Part shown: positions 1 to 8,822 of the stretch, piece after piece | Position numbering within the stretch: position 1 is the first letter of the stretch | Layout: each line of letters opens with the position of its first letter | Source: Stenotrophomonas rhizophila | GTDB taxonomy: Bacteria > Pseudomonadota > Gammaproteobacteria > Xanthomonadales > Xanthomonadaceae | DNA: 64,000 bases | Assembly (NCBI RefSeq): GCF_003651185.1 | Contig: NZ_RCDC01000007.1 | Coordinates: forward strand, 62,001 to 126,000 | Reading direction: 5' to 3' | Program-made: the position numbers and the translations under genes | Notes under the pieces: model-generated | What the model was told of the DNA's origin: nothing | Databases searched by the model: none | The model's input: the letters and a program-made list of their open reading frames with translations, nothing else

Positions 1-10
1 GTTGAAAGCG

Positions 11-1537
11 TCATGCAACGAAGGGTCGGAACTGCACACCCAGCCCGGCCATACCCTCGGTTTCCCCGATCAGATCCGCGCGCAGCAGCGGACGCGCATC
101 GATATACGCCTGTGGCAGGATCAGTGACAGTCGCGCGTCATCGGCGGTCAGTTCCAGCGCCGGCATCGGGGTGTCTTCGTGCGCGCGGTTGAGCAGGACC
201 GCCAGGCGCAGCAGCGCGGTCATGCGCCGTGCCGGCTGCAGCAGACGTTCGGGCAGCGCCTCGAAGGCGGACTTGGAAATGTTGCGGCGATGGCTGCGCA
301 CCAGCGCGGCCAGCAGCTGCTGTTCCTGCCGCGAGAAACCGGCGATGTCCGAGTTCTCCAGCACGTAGCTGCCATGCACGTGGTAGCCGCTGTGCGCGAT
401 CATCAGGCCGAGCTCGTGCAGGCGCGCGGACCAGCCGAGCATGCGCGCATCGTCCGGATCCAGCTGCCAGCTTTCTTCGACCTGGGCCAGCAGGTTCATT
501 GCCGTGCGTTCCACACGATCGGCCTGCACGGTATCGATGCCGTAACGCTGCGTCAGTGCCGCGACCGATTCGTCGCGCAGGTCGTTCTCGCTGGCGCGGC
601 CGAGGATGTCGTAGAGAATGCCCTCGCGCATCGCGGCCTTGCTGACCAGCAGCTTCTGCAGCCCGAGTGCCTGGAAGGCGGCTTCGAGCACCAGGATGCC
701 ACCGGCGATGATCGGGCGACGATCCGCGGACAGGCCCGGCAGATCGATGTCCTCGATGCGCTTGGCCTTGAGCAGTTCATCGCGCAGCTGCGGCAATGCC
801 TCAGCGGTGATCGCGCCCTTGCTCAGTTTCATCGTGGCGCAGATTTCGCTGATTGCCTTGTGCGTGCCGGAGGACCCCAGTGCTTCGTGCCAGCCCAGTG
901 CGCGGTACTTGTTGGCGAACTGCTGGAACTCCGCGCCGATTTCGGTCAGGGCGTCCTTCCAGCGCTTCTTGCTCAGCTTGCCGCCGGGAAAGAAGCGGCG
1001 CGTGCTGGCGATGCAGCCGGCCTGCAGGCTTTCGCGCTCCAGGGTCTGCATGCCCTGGCCGATGATGAATTCCGTGGAGCCACCGCCGATGTCGATCACC
1101 AGCCGGCGCTGGTCCGCCTTGGGGGGCTGCGCATGGGCCACGCCGAGGTAGATCAGGCGCGCTTCTTCGCGGCCGCTGACCACTTCGATCGCATGCCCGA
1201 GCGCGGTTTCGGCCGGCATCAGGAAGGCCTGCGGCGAGCGCAGCTGGCGCACCGTGTTGGTGGCCAGCGCGCGGACGCGCACCGAGGGGATCGCACGGAT
1301 GCGCTGGCCGAACCGGGCCAGGCACTCCAGCGCGCGCTGGCGGGCCTCGGCGGACAGGCCGCCCTTGCCATCCAGGCCATCGGCCATGCGCACGGTTTCG
1401 CGCAGGCGGTCGACCACCCGCAACTGCCCGAGGGTGTATCGCGCGATGACCATATGGAAACTGTTGGATCCCAGGTCGATGGCGGCGAGCAGGTCGCCAT
1501 CCTGCAAAGCGGGCGGAGTCGTGGAGGTATGCGGCAT
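11..1537 (-). CDS. ppx: Exopolyphosphatase, Ppx/GppA family
   Basis: Cytoplasmic enzyme that removes terminal phosphates from inorganic polyphosphate; family members can also act on pppGpp. The protein has 508 residues, the usual Ppx length. The N-terminal ASKHA-fold phosphate-binding loop DLGSNSFHMV lies at residues 21-30 and the second loop IDIGGGSTEF at about 148-157. The C-terminal third is the HD-like domain typical of long Ppx/GppA proteins. It is the last gene of a phoB-phoR-ppk-ppx series on one strand, 76 nt after ppk, so synthesis and breakdown of polyphosphate sit under one phosphate-sensing locus. Ppx and GppA activities cannot be told apart from sequence; the position beside ppk favours Ppx. 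Confidence 0.93.
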   Translation of the reverse strand: MPHTSTTPPALQDGDLLAAIDLGSNSFHMVIARYTLGQLRVVDRLRETVRMADGLDGKGGLSAEARQRALECLARFGQRIRAIPSVRVRALATNTVRQLRSPQAFLMPAETALGHAIEVVSGREEARLIYLGVAHAQPPKADQRRLVIDIGGGSTEFIIGQGMQTLERESLQAGCIASTRRFFPGGKLSKKRWKDALTEIGAEFQQFANKYRALGWHEALGSSGTHKAISEICATMKLSKGAITAEALPQLRDELLKAKRIEDIDLPGLSADRRPIIAGGILVLEAAFQALGLQKLLVSKAAMREGILYDILGRASENDLRDESVAALTQRYGIDTVQADRVERTAMNLLAQVEESWQLDPDDARMLGWSARLHELGLMIAHSGYHVHGSYVLENSDIAGFSRQEQQLLAALVRSHRRNISKSAFEALPERLLQPARRMTALLRLAVLLNRAHEDTPMPALELTADDARLSLILPQAYIDARPLLRADLIGETEGMAGLGVQFRPFVA

Positions 1538-1613
1538 GGGCGAATGTTAGCCGAAGGCAGGGGCCCCGCGTCACCGCACCGCCTTCACAGGGGATGCGAC
1601 GCGGGGTCGCAGG

Positions 1614-3695
1614 CTACAGACCCTGCAGCAGGGCCATCTGCGCCGCGTGCGGCGGCTCGTCGTGGCCGGGCGTGCACTTGATGTAGCTGCCGTCGGCCTG
1701 CAGTTCCCAGGCGTTGAGGTTGTCGTCCAGGTAGTTCTGCAGCACGTCGCGGTAGACCTTGCGCGCCAGTTCCGGGTCCAGGATCGGGAAACAGGTCTCG
1801 ACCCGGCGCAGCAGGTTGCGCTCCAGCCAGTCCGCGCTGGCGCAGAACAGCTCCGAGGCCCCGTCATTGCCGAACCAGTAGACCCGGCTGTGTTCCAGGA
1901 AGCGGCCCACGATCGAGCGCACCCGGATGGTGTCCGACACGCCGGGCACGCCGGGTCGCAGCGTGCAGGCGCCGCGCACGATCAGGTCGATCTGTACGCC
2001 CGCCTGTGAGGCCGCGTACAGGGCCCGGATCATCTGGGGTTCGTTGAGGGCGTTCATCTTGGCGATGATCCGCCCGGGGCGGCCACTGGCGGCCAGGCGC
2101 GTTTCACGCTCGATCCGTTGCAGCAGGCCCGGGTGCAGGGTGAAGGGCGACTGCAGCAGGCGCTTGAGCTTCATCCGCGGGGCCAGCCCGGACAGCTGCT
2201 GGAACAGCAGGTGCACATCGTTGCCGATGTCCGCATCGGCGGTGATCAGGCTCAGGTCGGTGTAGGCCCGCGCGGTACCGCTGTGATAGTTGCCGGTGCC
2301 CAGGTGCACGTAGCGGCGCAGCTTGCGGCCCTCGCGGCGCACGATCAGCAGCATCTTGGCGTGGGTCTTGAAACCGACCACACCGTAGACGACCTGCACG
2401 CCGGCTTCCTGCAGGCGGTCGGCCAGGCCGAGGTTGGCTTCCTCATCGAAGCGCGCGCGCAGCTCGACCACGACGGTCACGTCCTTGCCGTTGCGTGCGG
2501 CCTGGATCAGCGCATCGACGATCAGCGAATCCTTGCCGGTGCGGTACAGGGTCTGCTTGATCGCCAGCACATTCGGGTCGACCGCCGCCTGCTTGATCAC
2601 ATCCAGCACGGCGGTGAACGCATCGAAGGGATGGTGCAGCAGCACGTCCCGGCGCGCGACGATCTCGAAGATGCCATCGCTGTCGCGCAGGACGCGCGGG
2701 CTCAGCGACGGGTACTTCAGGTCCGGCCGCTGGATCACGTCATACAGCTGGACCACGCGGTTGAGGTTGACCGGGCCGTCGATGCGGTAGACCGCGTTCT
2801 CGGTCAGCCCGAAGTTCTGCAGCAGGGTGCGGACGATGTCGCGCGGGCAATCCTGCGCGATCTCCAGCCGCACGGCCGGGCGGTAGCCACGGTCGACCAG
2901 CTCATCGCGCAGGGCAAGCGCGAGGTTCTCGACTTCTTCCTCGTCCACCACCAGTTCGGAATTGCGGGTCACGCGGAACTGATACGCGCCCTGGACTTCC
3001 ATGCCCGGGAACATCTCATCGACAAAGGTGGACAGCACCGAGGACAGGAACACGAAGGTCTGCGGGCCGCCGAGTTTTTCCGGCAGCTGGATGATGCGCG
3101 GCAGTGAACGCGGTGCACGCACGATCGCCAGATGCCCCGCGCGACCGAACGCATCGGTGCCCTTGAGCACCACCACGATGTTCAGCGATTTGTTGAGGAT
3201 CTTCGGGAACGGGTGCGACGGATCCAGGCCAAGCGGGGACAGCACCGGCATGATCTCGTTGCGGAAATACGCCCGCAGCCAGCGCTTCTGGCGATGGTTC
3301 CAGGAGTGCCGGCCGAGCACGTCGATGCCGGCGTCATGCAGTGCCGGGCGCAGGGTCTCGTTCCAGCAGCGGTACTGCTGGTCGACCAACTGCGCGGCAC
3401 GGTCATGGATGGCATTGAGGATCGCCTGCGGGGTCATGCCGTCCGGCGCGGGCGGCAGGCCGAATTCCTGCGCATGGCGCACCGCAGCCGCGCGGATCTC
3501 GAAGAATTCATCCAGGTTGGTGCAGGAGATGCACATGAAGCGCAGGCGCTCCAGCAGCGGCACCTGCGGGTCCATGGCCTGGGCCAGTACGCGGAAGTTG
3601 AAATCCAGCTGCGACAGCTCGCGGTTGATGTACAGCGCCGGATCGCGCAGCGGATCGCCGTCCACAGGCACGGCGACGGGAACAGGAGTGCTCAT
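1614..3695 (-). CDS. ppk1: Polyphosphate kinase 1
   Basis: Reversible transfer of the ATP gamma-phosphate to growing polyphosphate. The 693 residues match PPK1. The N-terminal domain begins with the family-typical YINRELSQLDFN. The active-site histidine motif GTGNYH is present, and the second conserved histidine lies in FLEHSRVYWFGN. The start codon overlaps the phoR stop by 4 nt (ATGA), so the two are translationally coupled and ppk should follow phosphate starvation through the PhoB-dependent operon. Nothing is unusual in length or motifs. Confidence 0.97.
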   Translation of the reverse strand: MSTPVPVAVPVDGDPLRDPALYINRELSQLDFNFRVLAQAMDPQVPLLERLRFMCISCTNLDEFFEIRAAAVRHAQEFGLPPAPDGMTPQAILNAIHDRAAQLVDQQYRCWNETLRPALHDAGIDVLGRHSWNHRQKRWLRAYFRNEIMPVLSPLGLDPSHPFPKILNKSLNIVVVLKGTDAFGRAGHLAIVRAPRSLPRIIQLPEKLGGPQTFVFLSSVLSTFVDEMFPGMEVQGAYQFRVTRNSELVVDEEEVENLALALRDELVDRGYRPAVRLEIAQDCPRDIVRTLLQNFGLTENAVYRIDGPVNLNRVVQLYDVIQRPDLKYPSLSPRVLRDSDGIFEIVARRDVLLHHPFDAFTAVLDVIKQAAVDPNVLAIKQTLYRTGKDSLIVDALIQAARNGKDVTVVVELRARFDEEANLGLADRLQEAGVQVVYGVVGFKTHAKMLLIVRREGRKLRRYVHLGTGNYHSGTARAYTDLSLITADADIGNDVHLLFQQLSGLAPRMKLKRLLQSPFTLHPGLLQRIERETRLAASGRPGRIIAKMNALNEPQMIRALYAASQAGVQIDLIVRGACTLRPGVPGVSDTIRVRSIVGRFLEHSRVYWFGNDGASELFCASADWLERNLLRRVETCFPILDPELARKVYRDVLQNYLDDNLNAWELQADGSYIKCTPGHDEPPHAAQMALLQGL

Positions 3696-5032
3696 GCGGA
3701 AAAGTCTTCAGAAGAAGGAAGGGAGACGACCTCGTTGCGCGCACGCACCTGGTCGGTATCGAAATGGCAGGAGAACGTGCTGCCTTTGCCGACCTCGCTC
3801 TGGATCTCCAGACGGGCATGGTGCAGGCCGAGAATGTGTTTGACGATCGACAGCCCCAGCCCGGTGCCGCCGCTTTCGCGCGAGCGGCTGCTGGAGACGC
3901 GGTAGAACCGTTCGGTCAGGCGCGGCAGATGGTTGGCCGGAATGCCGTAACCGGTGTCGCGCACCGACAGCACCACGCCATCGCCTTCGCGCGCGAACGC
4001 CACTTCCACGCGGCCACCGGCCGGGGTGTAGCGCACCGCGTTGGTGACCAGGTTGGAGAACGCACTGTGCAGTTCCTTGTTGGAGCCCTGCAGATCCACA
4101 CCGGCGGTATCGATGATGCTGATCTGGTGACGGCCCTGGCTGTGCGCTTCGGCCTCGCGGCGCAGCGTGGCCAGCATCGGCGTCATCGCCACGGCTTCGG
4201 CTTCGGTGTGCTCCTGCGATTCCAGCCGCGACAGGGTGAGCAGGTCTTCGACCAGCTGCGCCATGCGCTGGGATTGCTTGCGCATCTCCTCCAGCATCGG
4301 GCCGGTGCCGGGGAAATCCTCCGGATCCATCATGTCCAGGTAGCCGTGCACCACGGTCAGCGGCGTGCGCAGTTCATGCGAGACGTTGGCGACGAAGTCG
4401 CGGCGCACCTGTTCCAGTCGCAGCAGCTTGCTGACGTCACGCGCGATCAGCAGCCAGTAGTCGGGCGAGTAGGGAATCAGGCGCAGGTTGAGGCGGATCG
4501 CCGGATCGACCGGGGAGGGTACATCCAGGATCGGTTCGGCATTGCGGCCCCCGGCCAGCCAGTGCGCCAGCGGCATCGGTTGCAGGCGTTCAACCAGCGC
4601 TTCGCCCAGGTCGCCCGGGTGGTGCAGCCCGAGCAGCGAGGTCGCCGCTTCGTTGAACCACTGCACGCGCTGGCTGTTGCGGTCGACCACCACCACCGCA
4701 TCCGGCAGCGCGGCCGCAGCAGCGCGATAACTGCGCAGCATGTCCAGCAGGCGCCGCTTGCGCGTGCGCATTTCCCACTGGTTGCGGTAGAGCAGGCGGT
4801 CCAGCTCGTTCCATACACCGGTGCCGTCACCCATGTCCCAGCGATGGCGCGCGGTGAGGCCACGCAGCACCCGGCGCAGCCGCCAGTAATGCCAGGCCAG
4901 TGCACCGATCGAGGCCAGTGCGATGCACATCCACACATGGCCGGCTGCCAGGCCCAGCAAGCCGGCCGCGAGCAGCAGGGCGGCGAGGGTGGCCAGCGTT
5001 TTCAACCAGGCAGAACGGATGTGGCGGGGCAT
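3692..5032 (-). CDS. phoR: Phosphate regulon sensor histidine kinase PhoR
   Basis: Inner-membrane histidine kinase that phosphorylates PhoB when phosphate is scarce. In its 446 residues, two close hydrophobic segments (about 12-30 and 33-48) form the short hairpin anchor typical of PhoR, with no large periplasmic domain. A PAS-like region follows (about 100-200), then the HisKA box FVANVSHELRTPL with phospho-acceptor His219. The HATPase domain ends the protein (N box SNLVTNAVRY, G boxes DTGYGIP and GTGLGLSIVKH). It lies 98 nt after phoB and overlaps ppk by 4 nt. Confidence 0.95.
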   Translation of the reverse strand: MPRHIRSAWLKTLATLAALLLAAGLLGLAAGHVWMCIALASIGALAWHYWRLRRVLRGLTARHRWDMGDGTGVWNELDRLLYRNQWEMRTRKRRLLDMLRSYRAAAAALPDAVVVVDRNSQRVQWFNEAATSLLGLHHPGDLGEALVERLQPMPLAHWLAGGRNAEPILDVPSPVDPAIRLNLRLIPYSPDYWLLIARDVSKLLRLEQVRRDFVANVSHELRTPLTVVHGYLDMMDPEDFPGTGPMLEEMRKQSQRMAQLVEDLLTLSRLESQEHTEAEAVAMTPMLATLRREAEAHSQGRHQISIIDTAGVDLQGSNKELHSAFSNLVTNAVRYTPAGGRVEVAFAREGDGVVLSVRDTGYGIPANHLPRLTERFYRVSSSRSRESGGTGLGLSIVKHILGLHHARLEIQSEVGKGSTFSCHFDTDQVRARNEVVSLPSSEDFSA

Positions 5033-5130
5033 TGCGGTCTCGCAGAAAGTGCGGTCCTCGGACTCGATCCAAGGTTATAGCAGGAGTGGCCGGAACCAGG
5101 CATGCGCGCCCGGGACCGGCCCGACGAGAC

Positions 5131-5820
5131 TCAGGTGGAGGTGGAGAACCGGTAACCGGCGCCGCGCACGGTCTGCACCATGTTCTCCGCGGCGAACGGC
5201 TCCAGCGTCTTGCGCAGGCGGCGGATGTGCACATCGATGGTGCGCTCCTCCACATACACGCTGCCGCCCCACACGTGATCCAGCAACTGGGCACGGGTGT
5301 ACACGCGCTCAGGGTGGGTCATGAAGAAATGCAGCAGGCGGTACTCGGTCGGGCCGATCGGCACCGGCTGGTCGCCGGCGAAGACGCGGTGTGCGGCGCC
5401 ATCGATGCGGATCGTACCGACCGCGACGCTGCCATCTTCGTCATCGTCGCGGGCGCGGCGCATGACCGCACGGATGCGGGCCAACAGTTCGCGCGCCGAG
5501 AACGGCTTGACCACGTAGTCGTCGACACCGGCTTCCAGGCCACCGACACGGTCGTTCTCTTCCCCGCGTGCAGTCAGCATGATGATCGGCACCTCGCGGG
5601 TGAGGGCTTCTTTGCGCCAGCGCCGGGCCAGCTCCAGGCCGCTGGTGCCCGGGAGCATCCAGTCCAGCAGGATCAGGTCCGGGACGCGATCGGCGATGGC
5701 GGTCTGCGCCTCGCGCGCGTCGCCGGCATGGATCGGATCGTAGTCGCCCTTGCGCAGGGCAAAGGCGACCATCTCGCGGATCGCGGGTTCGTCATCGACG
5801 ATCAGGATGCGTTTCTGCAC
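5131..5820 (-). CDS. phoB: Phosphate regulon response regulator PhoB
   Basis: DNA-binding activator of the Pho regulon, 229 residues. The receiver domain (1-120) has the acidic pair in ILIVDDEP, phospho-acceptor Asp53 in LLDWMLPG, and the conserved Lys in YVVKPFS. The C-terminal OmpR/PhoB winged helix contains VYTRAQLLDHVWG and the DNA-binding segment VEERTIDVHIRRLRKTL. It is the first gene of the phoB-phoR-ppk-ppx run, with a PHO box about 55-70 bp upstream of the start, which points to autoregulation. Confidence 0.97.
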   Translation of the reverse strand: MQKRILIVDDEPAIREMVAFALRKGDYDPIHAGDAREAQTAIADRVPDLILLDWMLPGTSGLELARRWRKEALTREVPIIMLTARGEENDRVGGLEAGVDDYVVKPFSARELLARIRAVMRRARDDDEDGSVAVGTIRIDGAAHRVFAGDQPVPIGPTEYRLLHFFMTHPERVYTRAQLLDHVWGGSVYVEERTIDVHIRRLRKTLEPFAAENMVQTVRGAGYRFSTST

Positions 5821-5874
5821 GTGCCCACCGTATTGCTCATCAGATCGGGATTGAGCTCAGTAGACTACGGTTTC

Positions 5875-5892
5875 ATGACAGGTTTGTGACGA
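5875..5892 (-). promoter_or_regulatory. Putative PHO box upstream of phoB
   Basis: Read on the minus strand, TCGTCAC-AAAC-CTGTCAT matches the known PhoB-binding layout of two 7-bp CTGTCAT half sites separated by 4 bp. The downstream half site is perfect; the upstream one keeps the central GTCA. It lies 55-72 bp before the phoB start codon, a good position for activation of the whole operon. Confidence 0.7.
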
Positions 5893-5942
5893 GGTGGCCG
5901 TTACCGTCGTGGGCCGCCATCCCACCGTCATCCGGGCGCACC

Positions 5943-7583
5943 TCAGCGGCGGTCCAGCTCGGGGTCGTCGATTCCCTGCCGGCGCATTTCCAGCACCGTG
6001 GGGGTGATGCTCTCGATCCGGGCATCGACCCGGGCACGGCCGACATAATCCAGGTTCGGCTGCCGCTTCAAGGCCTGCAGCTGGATCAGCGCCTGCTCCG
6101 GGCGGCCACTGAGGTACGCGGCTTCGGCATAGGCCTCGCTGGCCCGGGTGGTGTCGCCAGCCAGTTCACTGGCGCGGGCGAAGCGCTGCTGGAAGACCGG
6201 ATCATTGCCGCTTTGCGACAGCATCGGGCGCAGCATCGCCTGCGCGCGCTGGCCGGCCTCGCGCCCGCCCTGTTCATTGAGGATGGCCGCATAGGTCAAC
6301 GCGACCGGGCGGCTGCCGGGGTGCTGGCGCATCAGGGTTTCGAACCGGGCGTTGGCCTGCACCGGCTGGCCGCTGCGCGACTCCGCCTCGCCCAATGCCA
6401 GCGCCACCCAGACGTTGTCCGGGTGGTCGCGCAGCATCTCGGCCAGATCGCGGGTGGCCTGCGCGGCCGCACTGTTGCGCAGCCGGCCCAGGGCCAGCCC
6501 GTAGCGTTGCGGCTCGGTCAACCCGTTCTTCTGCGCGCGTTGCAGGCTTTCGTATTCCCGGATGACATCGCCAGGGGTATCGGCACTGAGCACGCGCAGG
6601 CGCTCACGCGCCCACTCGAACTGGCCGGTGCTGCCGCGGCTGAGCGCGTTGACCGAAATCTGCATCGAGGCCGGCAGCAAGGGGTTGCTCCGTCGCACCA
6701 GCGGATCGGACAACGCCGGGTCGGACGGGTTTACCCGCTCCTGGCGAACCCCGCCGGGCACCTCGGTGGTGAGCAGCACCGTGTCCTTCTTCATCTGCTC
6801 GGCGCGGGCCTTGGCCTCGCTGATGCGGGTGGTGGTGACCGGATGGGTCTGCAGGAAATCCGGGACGCTGTAACCGCCCTGGTTGCCCCGCATCGAGGCC
6901 GACATGCGCTCGAAGAAGCCGGCCATGGCATCCACGTCGTAGCCGCTGCGGGCCAGGGTGCGGATGCCCAGGCGGTCGGCCTCGGATTCGTTGGAGCGGG
7001 TGTAATTGATCTGGCGCTGCTGCATCAGGCCCATGCCCGAGGTGATCGCGGCCATGGTGGCATCACCGGAGGAATTGCCGCCGGCCTGCTGCGCGGCCAC
7101 GATCGCGGCGAGCATGCCGAGCAGGATCGGGATCTGGTCGCGCTGGGCACGTTCGACACCGCGCAGCACGTGCTGCTGGGTGACGTGGGCGATTTCGTGG
7201 GACAGCACCGCGGCCACTTCGTCCTCGCGCTCGGCGGTCAGCACCAGGCCCGCGTTGACCCCGATATAGCCGCCGAGGGTGGCAAAGGCGTTGATCTGCC
7301 GGTCCTTGAGCATGAAGAACGTGTAGGACTGGCGCGGCTGGGCACTGTTGGAGCCCAGCCGGGCGCCCATGGTCTGCAGCCAGTCATCGACCAGCGGGTC
7401 ATCGAGCAGATAGCCGTAATTGCGCAGTTCGCGCAGCATCATCCCGCCGTACTCGGCCTGCCGGGCCGGGGTCAGCAGCTCGCCGGCCGAGGAGCCGATG
7501 TCTGGCAGCTTGCTTTCCTGGGCCCCGGCCAGCGGCACGGCCAAGGCCAGGGTCAACGCGGCAGAGAGCAGCAAGGGGCGCAA
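5943..7583 (-). CDS. M48 family periplasmic metalloprotease, BepA-like
   Basis: Probable periplasmic zinc protease/chaperone for outer-membrane proteins, of the BepA (YfgC) type. The 546 residues begin with a cleavable signal peptide (MRPLLLSAALTLALAVPLAGAQ). The zinc site HEIAH is at about 129-133 and the third ligand is in NESEADRLG. The C-terminal half is helical and repetitive (ALGEAESRSGQPVQANARF, ASEAYAEAAYLSGRPEQAL), as in BepA TPRs, and ends in a long acidic/basic tail. It is monocistronic on this strand. The orthology to BepA is inferred from architecture. Confidence 0.88.
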   Translation of the reverse strand: MRPLLLSAALTLALAVPLAGAQESKLPDIGSSAGELLTPARQAEYGGMMLRELRNYGYLLDDPLVDDWLQTMGARLGSNSAQPRQSYTFFMLKDRQINAFATLGGYIGVNAGLVLTAEREDEVAAVLSHEIAHVTQQHVLRGVERAQRDQIPILLGMLAAIVAAQQAGGNSSGDATMAAITSGMGLMQQRQINYTRSNESEADRLGIRTLARSGYDVDAMAGFFERMSASMRGNQGGYSVPDFLQTHPVTTTRISEAKARAEQMKKDTVLLTTEVPGGVRQERVNPSDPALSDPLVRRSNPLLPASMQISVNALSRGSTGQFEWARERLRVLSADTPGDVIREYESLQRAQKNGLTEPQRYGLALGRLRNSAAAQATRDLAEMLRDHPDNVWVALALGEAESRSGQPVQANARFETLMRQHPGSRPVALTYAAILNEQGGREAGQRAQAMLRPMLSQSGNDPVFQQRFARASELAGDTTRASEAYAEAAYLSGRPEQALIQLQALKRQPNLDYVGRARVDARIESITPTVLEMRRQGIDDPELDRR

Positions 7584-7724
7584 ACGGAGCTCCTGGGGGA
7601 AGACGGACGACAGCGTGACAGGGCCAGTACAACCTGCAGTTAAACCACAGTGTTGCGGTGGTGACGTGGAAAATCCAGCGGACCGCTACCATATACAGAC
7701 CAACGTTCCGCTGTGGAGTTTCCC

Positions 7725-8024
7725 GTGAGCCAAGATGCTGTTTCCACCCCCGGTGGCGCACCCGCCATCACCATCTACTCGACCGCGGTGTGCCCGTACT
7801 GCGTGGCCGCCAAGAACTTCCTGAAGAGCAAGGGCCGCGACTGGACCGAGGTCCGGATCGATCTGGACCCGGTCGAGCGCGATAAAATGATGGCCAAGAC
7901 CCGCCGCACCAGCGTGCCGCAGATCTTCGTGGGCGAGGTCCATGTGGGTGGCTACGACGACATGATGGCGCTGCACCGTGCAGGCAAGCTGGAGCCGCTG
8001 CTGGCCGGGCAGGACCCGGCATGA
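7725..8024 (+). CDS. grxC: Glutaredoxin 3
   Basis: Cytosolic dithiol glutaredoxin that reduces disulfides using glutathione. The GTG start was chosen because GGAG lies 6 nt upstream; an ATG 12 nt earlier lacks a site. This gives 99 residues with active site CPYC (Cys23, Cys26), the TVP-like loop TSVPQIFV and the GG-containing C-terminal element HVGGYDDMMALH. Its stop overlaps the next start by 4 nt, coupling it to the AhpD-like gene and suggesting a shared redox role. Confidence 0.93.
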   Translation: MSQDAVSTPGGAPAITIYSTAVCPYCVAAKNFLKSKGRDWTEVRIDLDPVERDKMMAKTRRTSVPQIFVGEVHVGGYDDMMALHRAGKLEPLLAGQDPA

Positions 8025-8413
8025 GCGCGGCCGACGACGGCAGCAAGGACCGCATCGCCGAATTCACCGAGTTCCGCCAGCGCATGAACCAGCGCATCCT
8101 GGGTGAACCCAACCAGGTCGTGCGTCGCTTCTTCGCGCTGGACACCCAGACCTACCAGGCCGGTGCGCTGGATGTGAAGACCAAGGAACTGCTGGGCCTG
8201 GTCGCCTCGATGGTACTGCGCTGCGATGACTGCATCAGCTACCACGTGGCCCAGTGCAAGGACGCCGGCGTGACCCGCGAGGAGTTCTTCGAGACCTTCT
8301 CGGTCGGTCTGGTGGTCGGCGGTTCCATCGTGATCCCGCACCTGCGCCGCGCCGTGGACTTCCTGGATCAGCTCGAAGGTGGCGCCGAAGCGCCGGCCGT
8401 TCACGAGCATTGA
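8021..8413 (+). CDS. Carboxymuconolactone decarboxylase/AhpD-like protein
   Basis: All-helical CMD/AhpD-fold protein, 130 residues. The redox-type motif CDDC-ISYH (Cys68, Cys71, His75) is the AhpD signature and suggests alkyl-hydroperoxidase or thiol-disulfide activity rather than true decarboxylation. Translational coupling to grxC supports a redox function. The substrate is unknown. Confidence 0.85.
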   Translation: MSAADDGSKDRIAEFTEFRQRMNQRILGEPNQVVRRFFALDTQTYQAGALDVKTKELLGLVASMVLRCDDCISYHVAQCKDAGVTREEFFETFSVGLVVGGSIVIPHLRRAVDFLDQLEGGAEAPAVHEH

Positions 8414-8440
8414 GCTGGGGCCGTGATGGCCCCGCCGCGG

Positions 8441-8475
8441 TAGGCGCCGACCGTTGGTCGGCTGCTTCGGCGCCC
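8441..8475 (+). repeat. GTAG-type REP hairpin (SMAG-like)
   Basis: Starts with GTAG, then a GCCGACC-GTTG-GTCGGC hairpin nested in GGCGCC...GGCGCC. This is the layout of the short palindromic SMAG repeats known from Stenotrophomonas. It lies just after the AhpD-like gene, where it could protect the mRNA 3' end. Confidence 0.7.
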
Positions 8476-8559
8476 CAGCGATGTCGGCGCTTCCGGTGGC
8501 GCACCGTTCAGGTGCGAGACCCCGTTCAGCAACCCGGATAGCAATGCCTCTGGAGGAAA

Positions 8560-8678
8560 GCCCCTTCTGTTGAAGGGGCGCGCCGACAGGCGCGGGGTAG
8601 AGGGGGAATGCGCGGGCAAACCGCTTCGCGGTTTGCAGGGGCGCGCCGACAGGCGGGGGTAGAGAAGGAATGCGCGGC
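8560..8678 (+). repeat. Tandem two-unit hairpin repeat
   Basis: Two units, each a hairpin followed by nearly the same 38-40 nt tail containing GGCGCGCCGACAGGCG, GGGGTAGAG and GGAATGCGCGG. The two hairpins differ in sequence: GCCCCTT/AAGGGGC in unit one and GCAAACCGC/GCGGTTTGC in unit two. With the REP before it and the idh promoter after it, this accounts for the roughly 400-bp gap between the AhpD-like gene and idh. An open frame on the minus strand across this gap looks spurious. Confidence 0.6.
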
Positions 8679-8714
8679 CAATTGTGCCTTTGCCGGGCTG
8701 CGCCAATGGTCTAG

Positions 8715-8744
8715 TTGGGACGTCTGCCCCGGCTAAGGCATAAT
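8715..8744 (+). promoter_or_regulatory. Candidate sigma70 promoter of idh
   Basis: TTGGGA and CATAAT separated by 18 bp, 79 bp before the idh start codon. It matches the vegetative consensus at 8 of 12 positions, so it is plausible but not proven. Confidence 0.45.
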
Positions 8745-8822
8745 TGCCGATGAAACTTCCCTTGCGCCCGCGCTTCGCGCACCTCACGGATGGCGCTCCC
8801 CCTCGGTTCGGAATACACATCA

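Noticed and set aside
179..1681. 500-codon open frame opposite ppx
   Set aside because: Typical antisense frame in GC-rich DNA: Ala/Gly/Arg/His-rich composition, no domain, fully inside a well-supported gene. The same applies to long frames opposite ppk, phoR, lon, ppiD, dnaX and the GT39-like gene.
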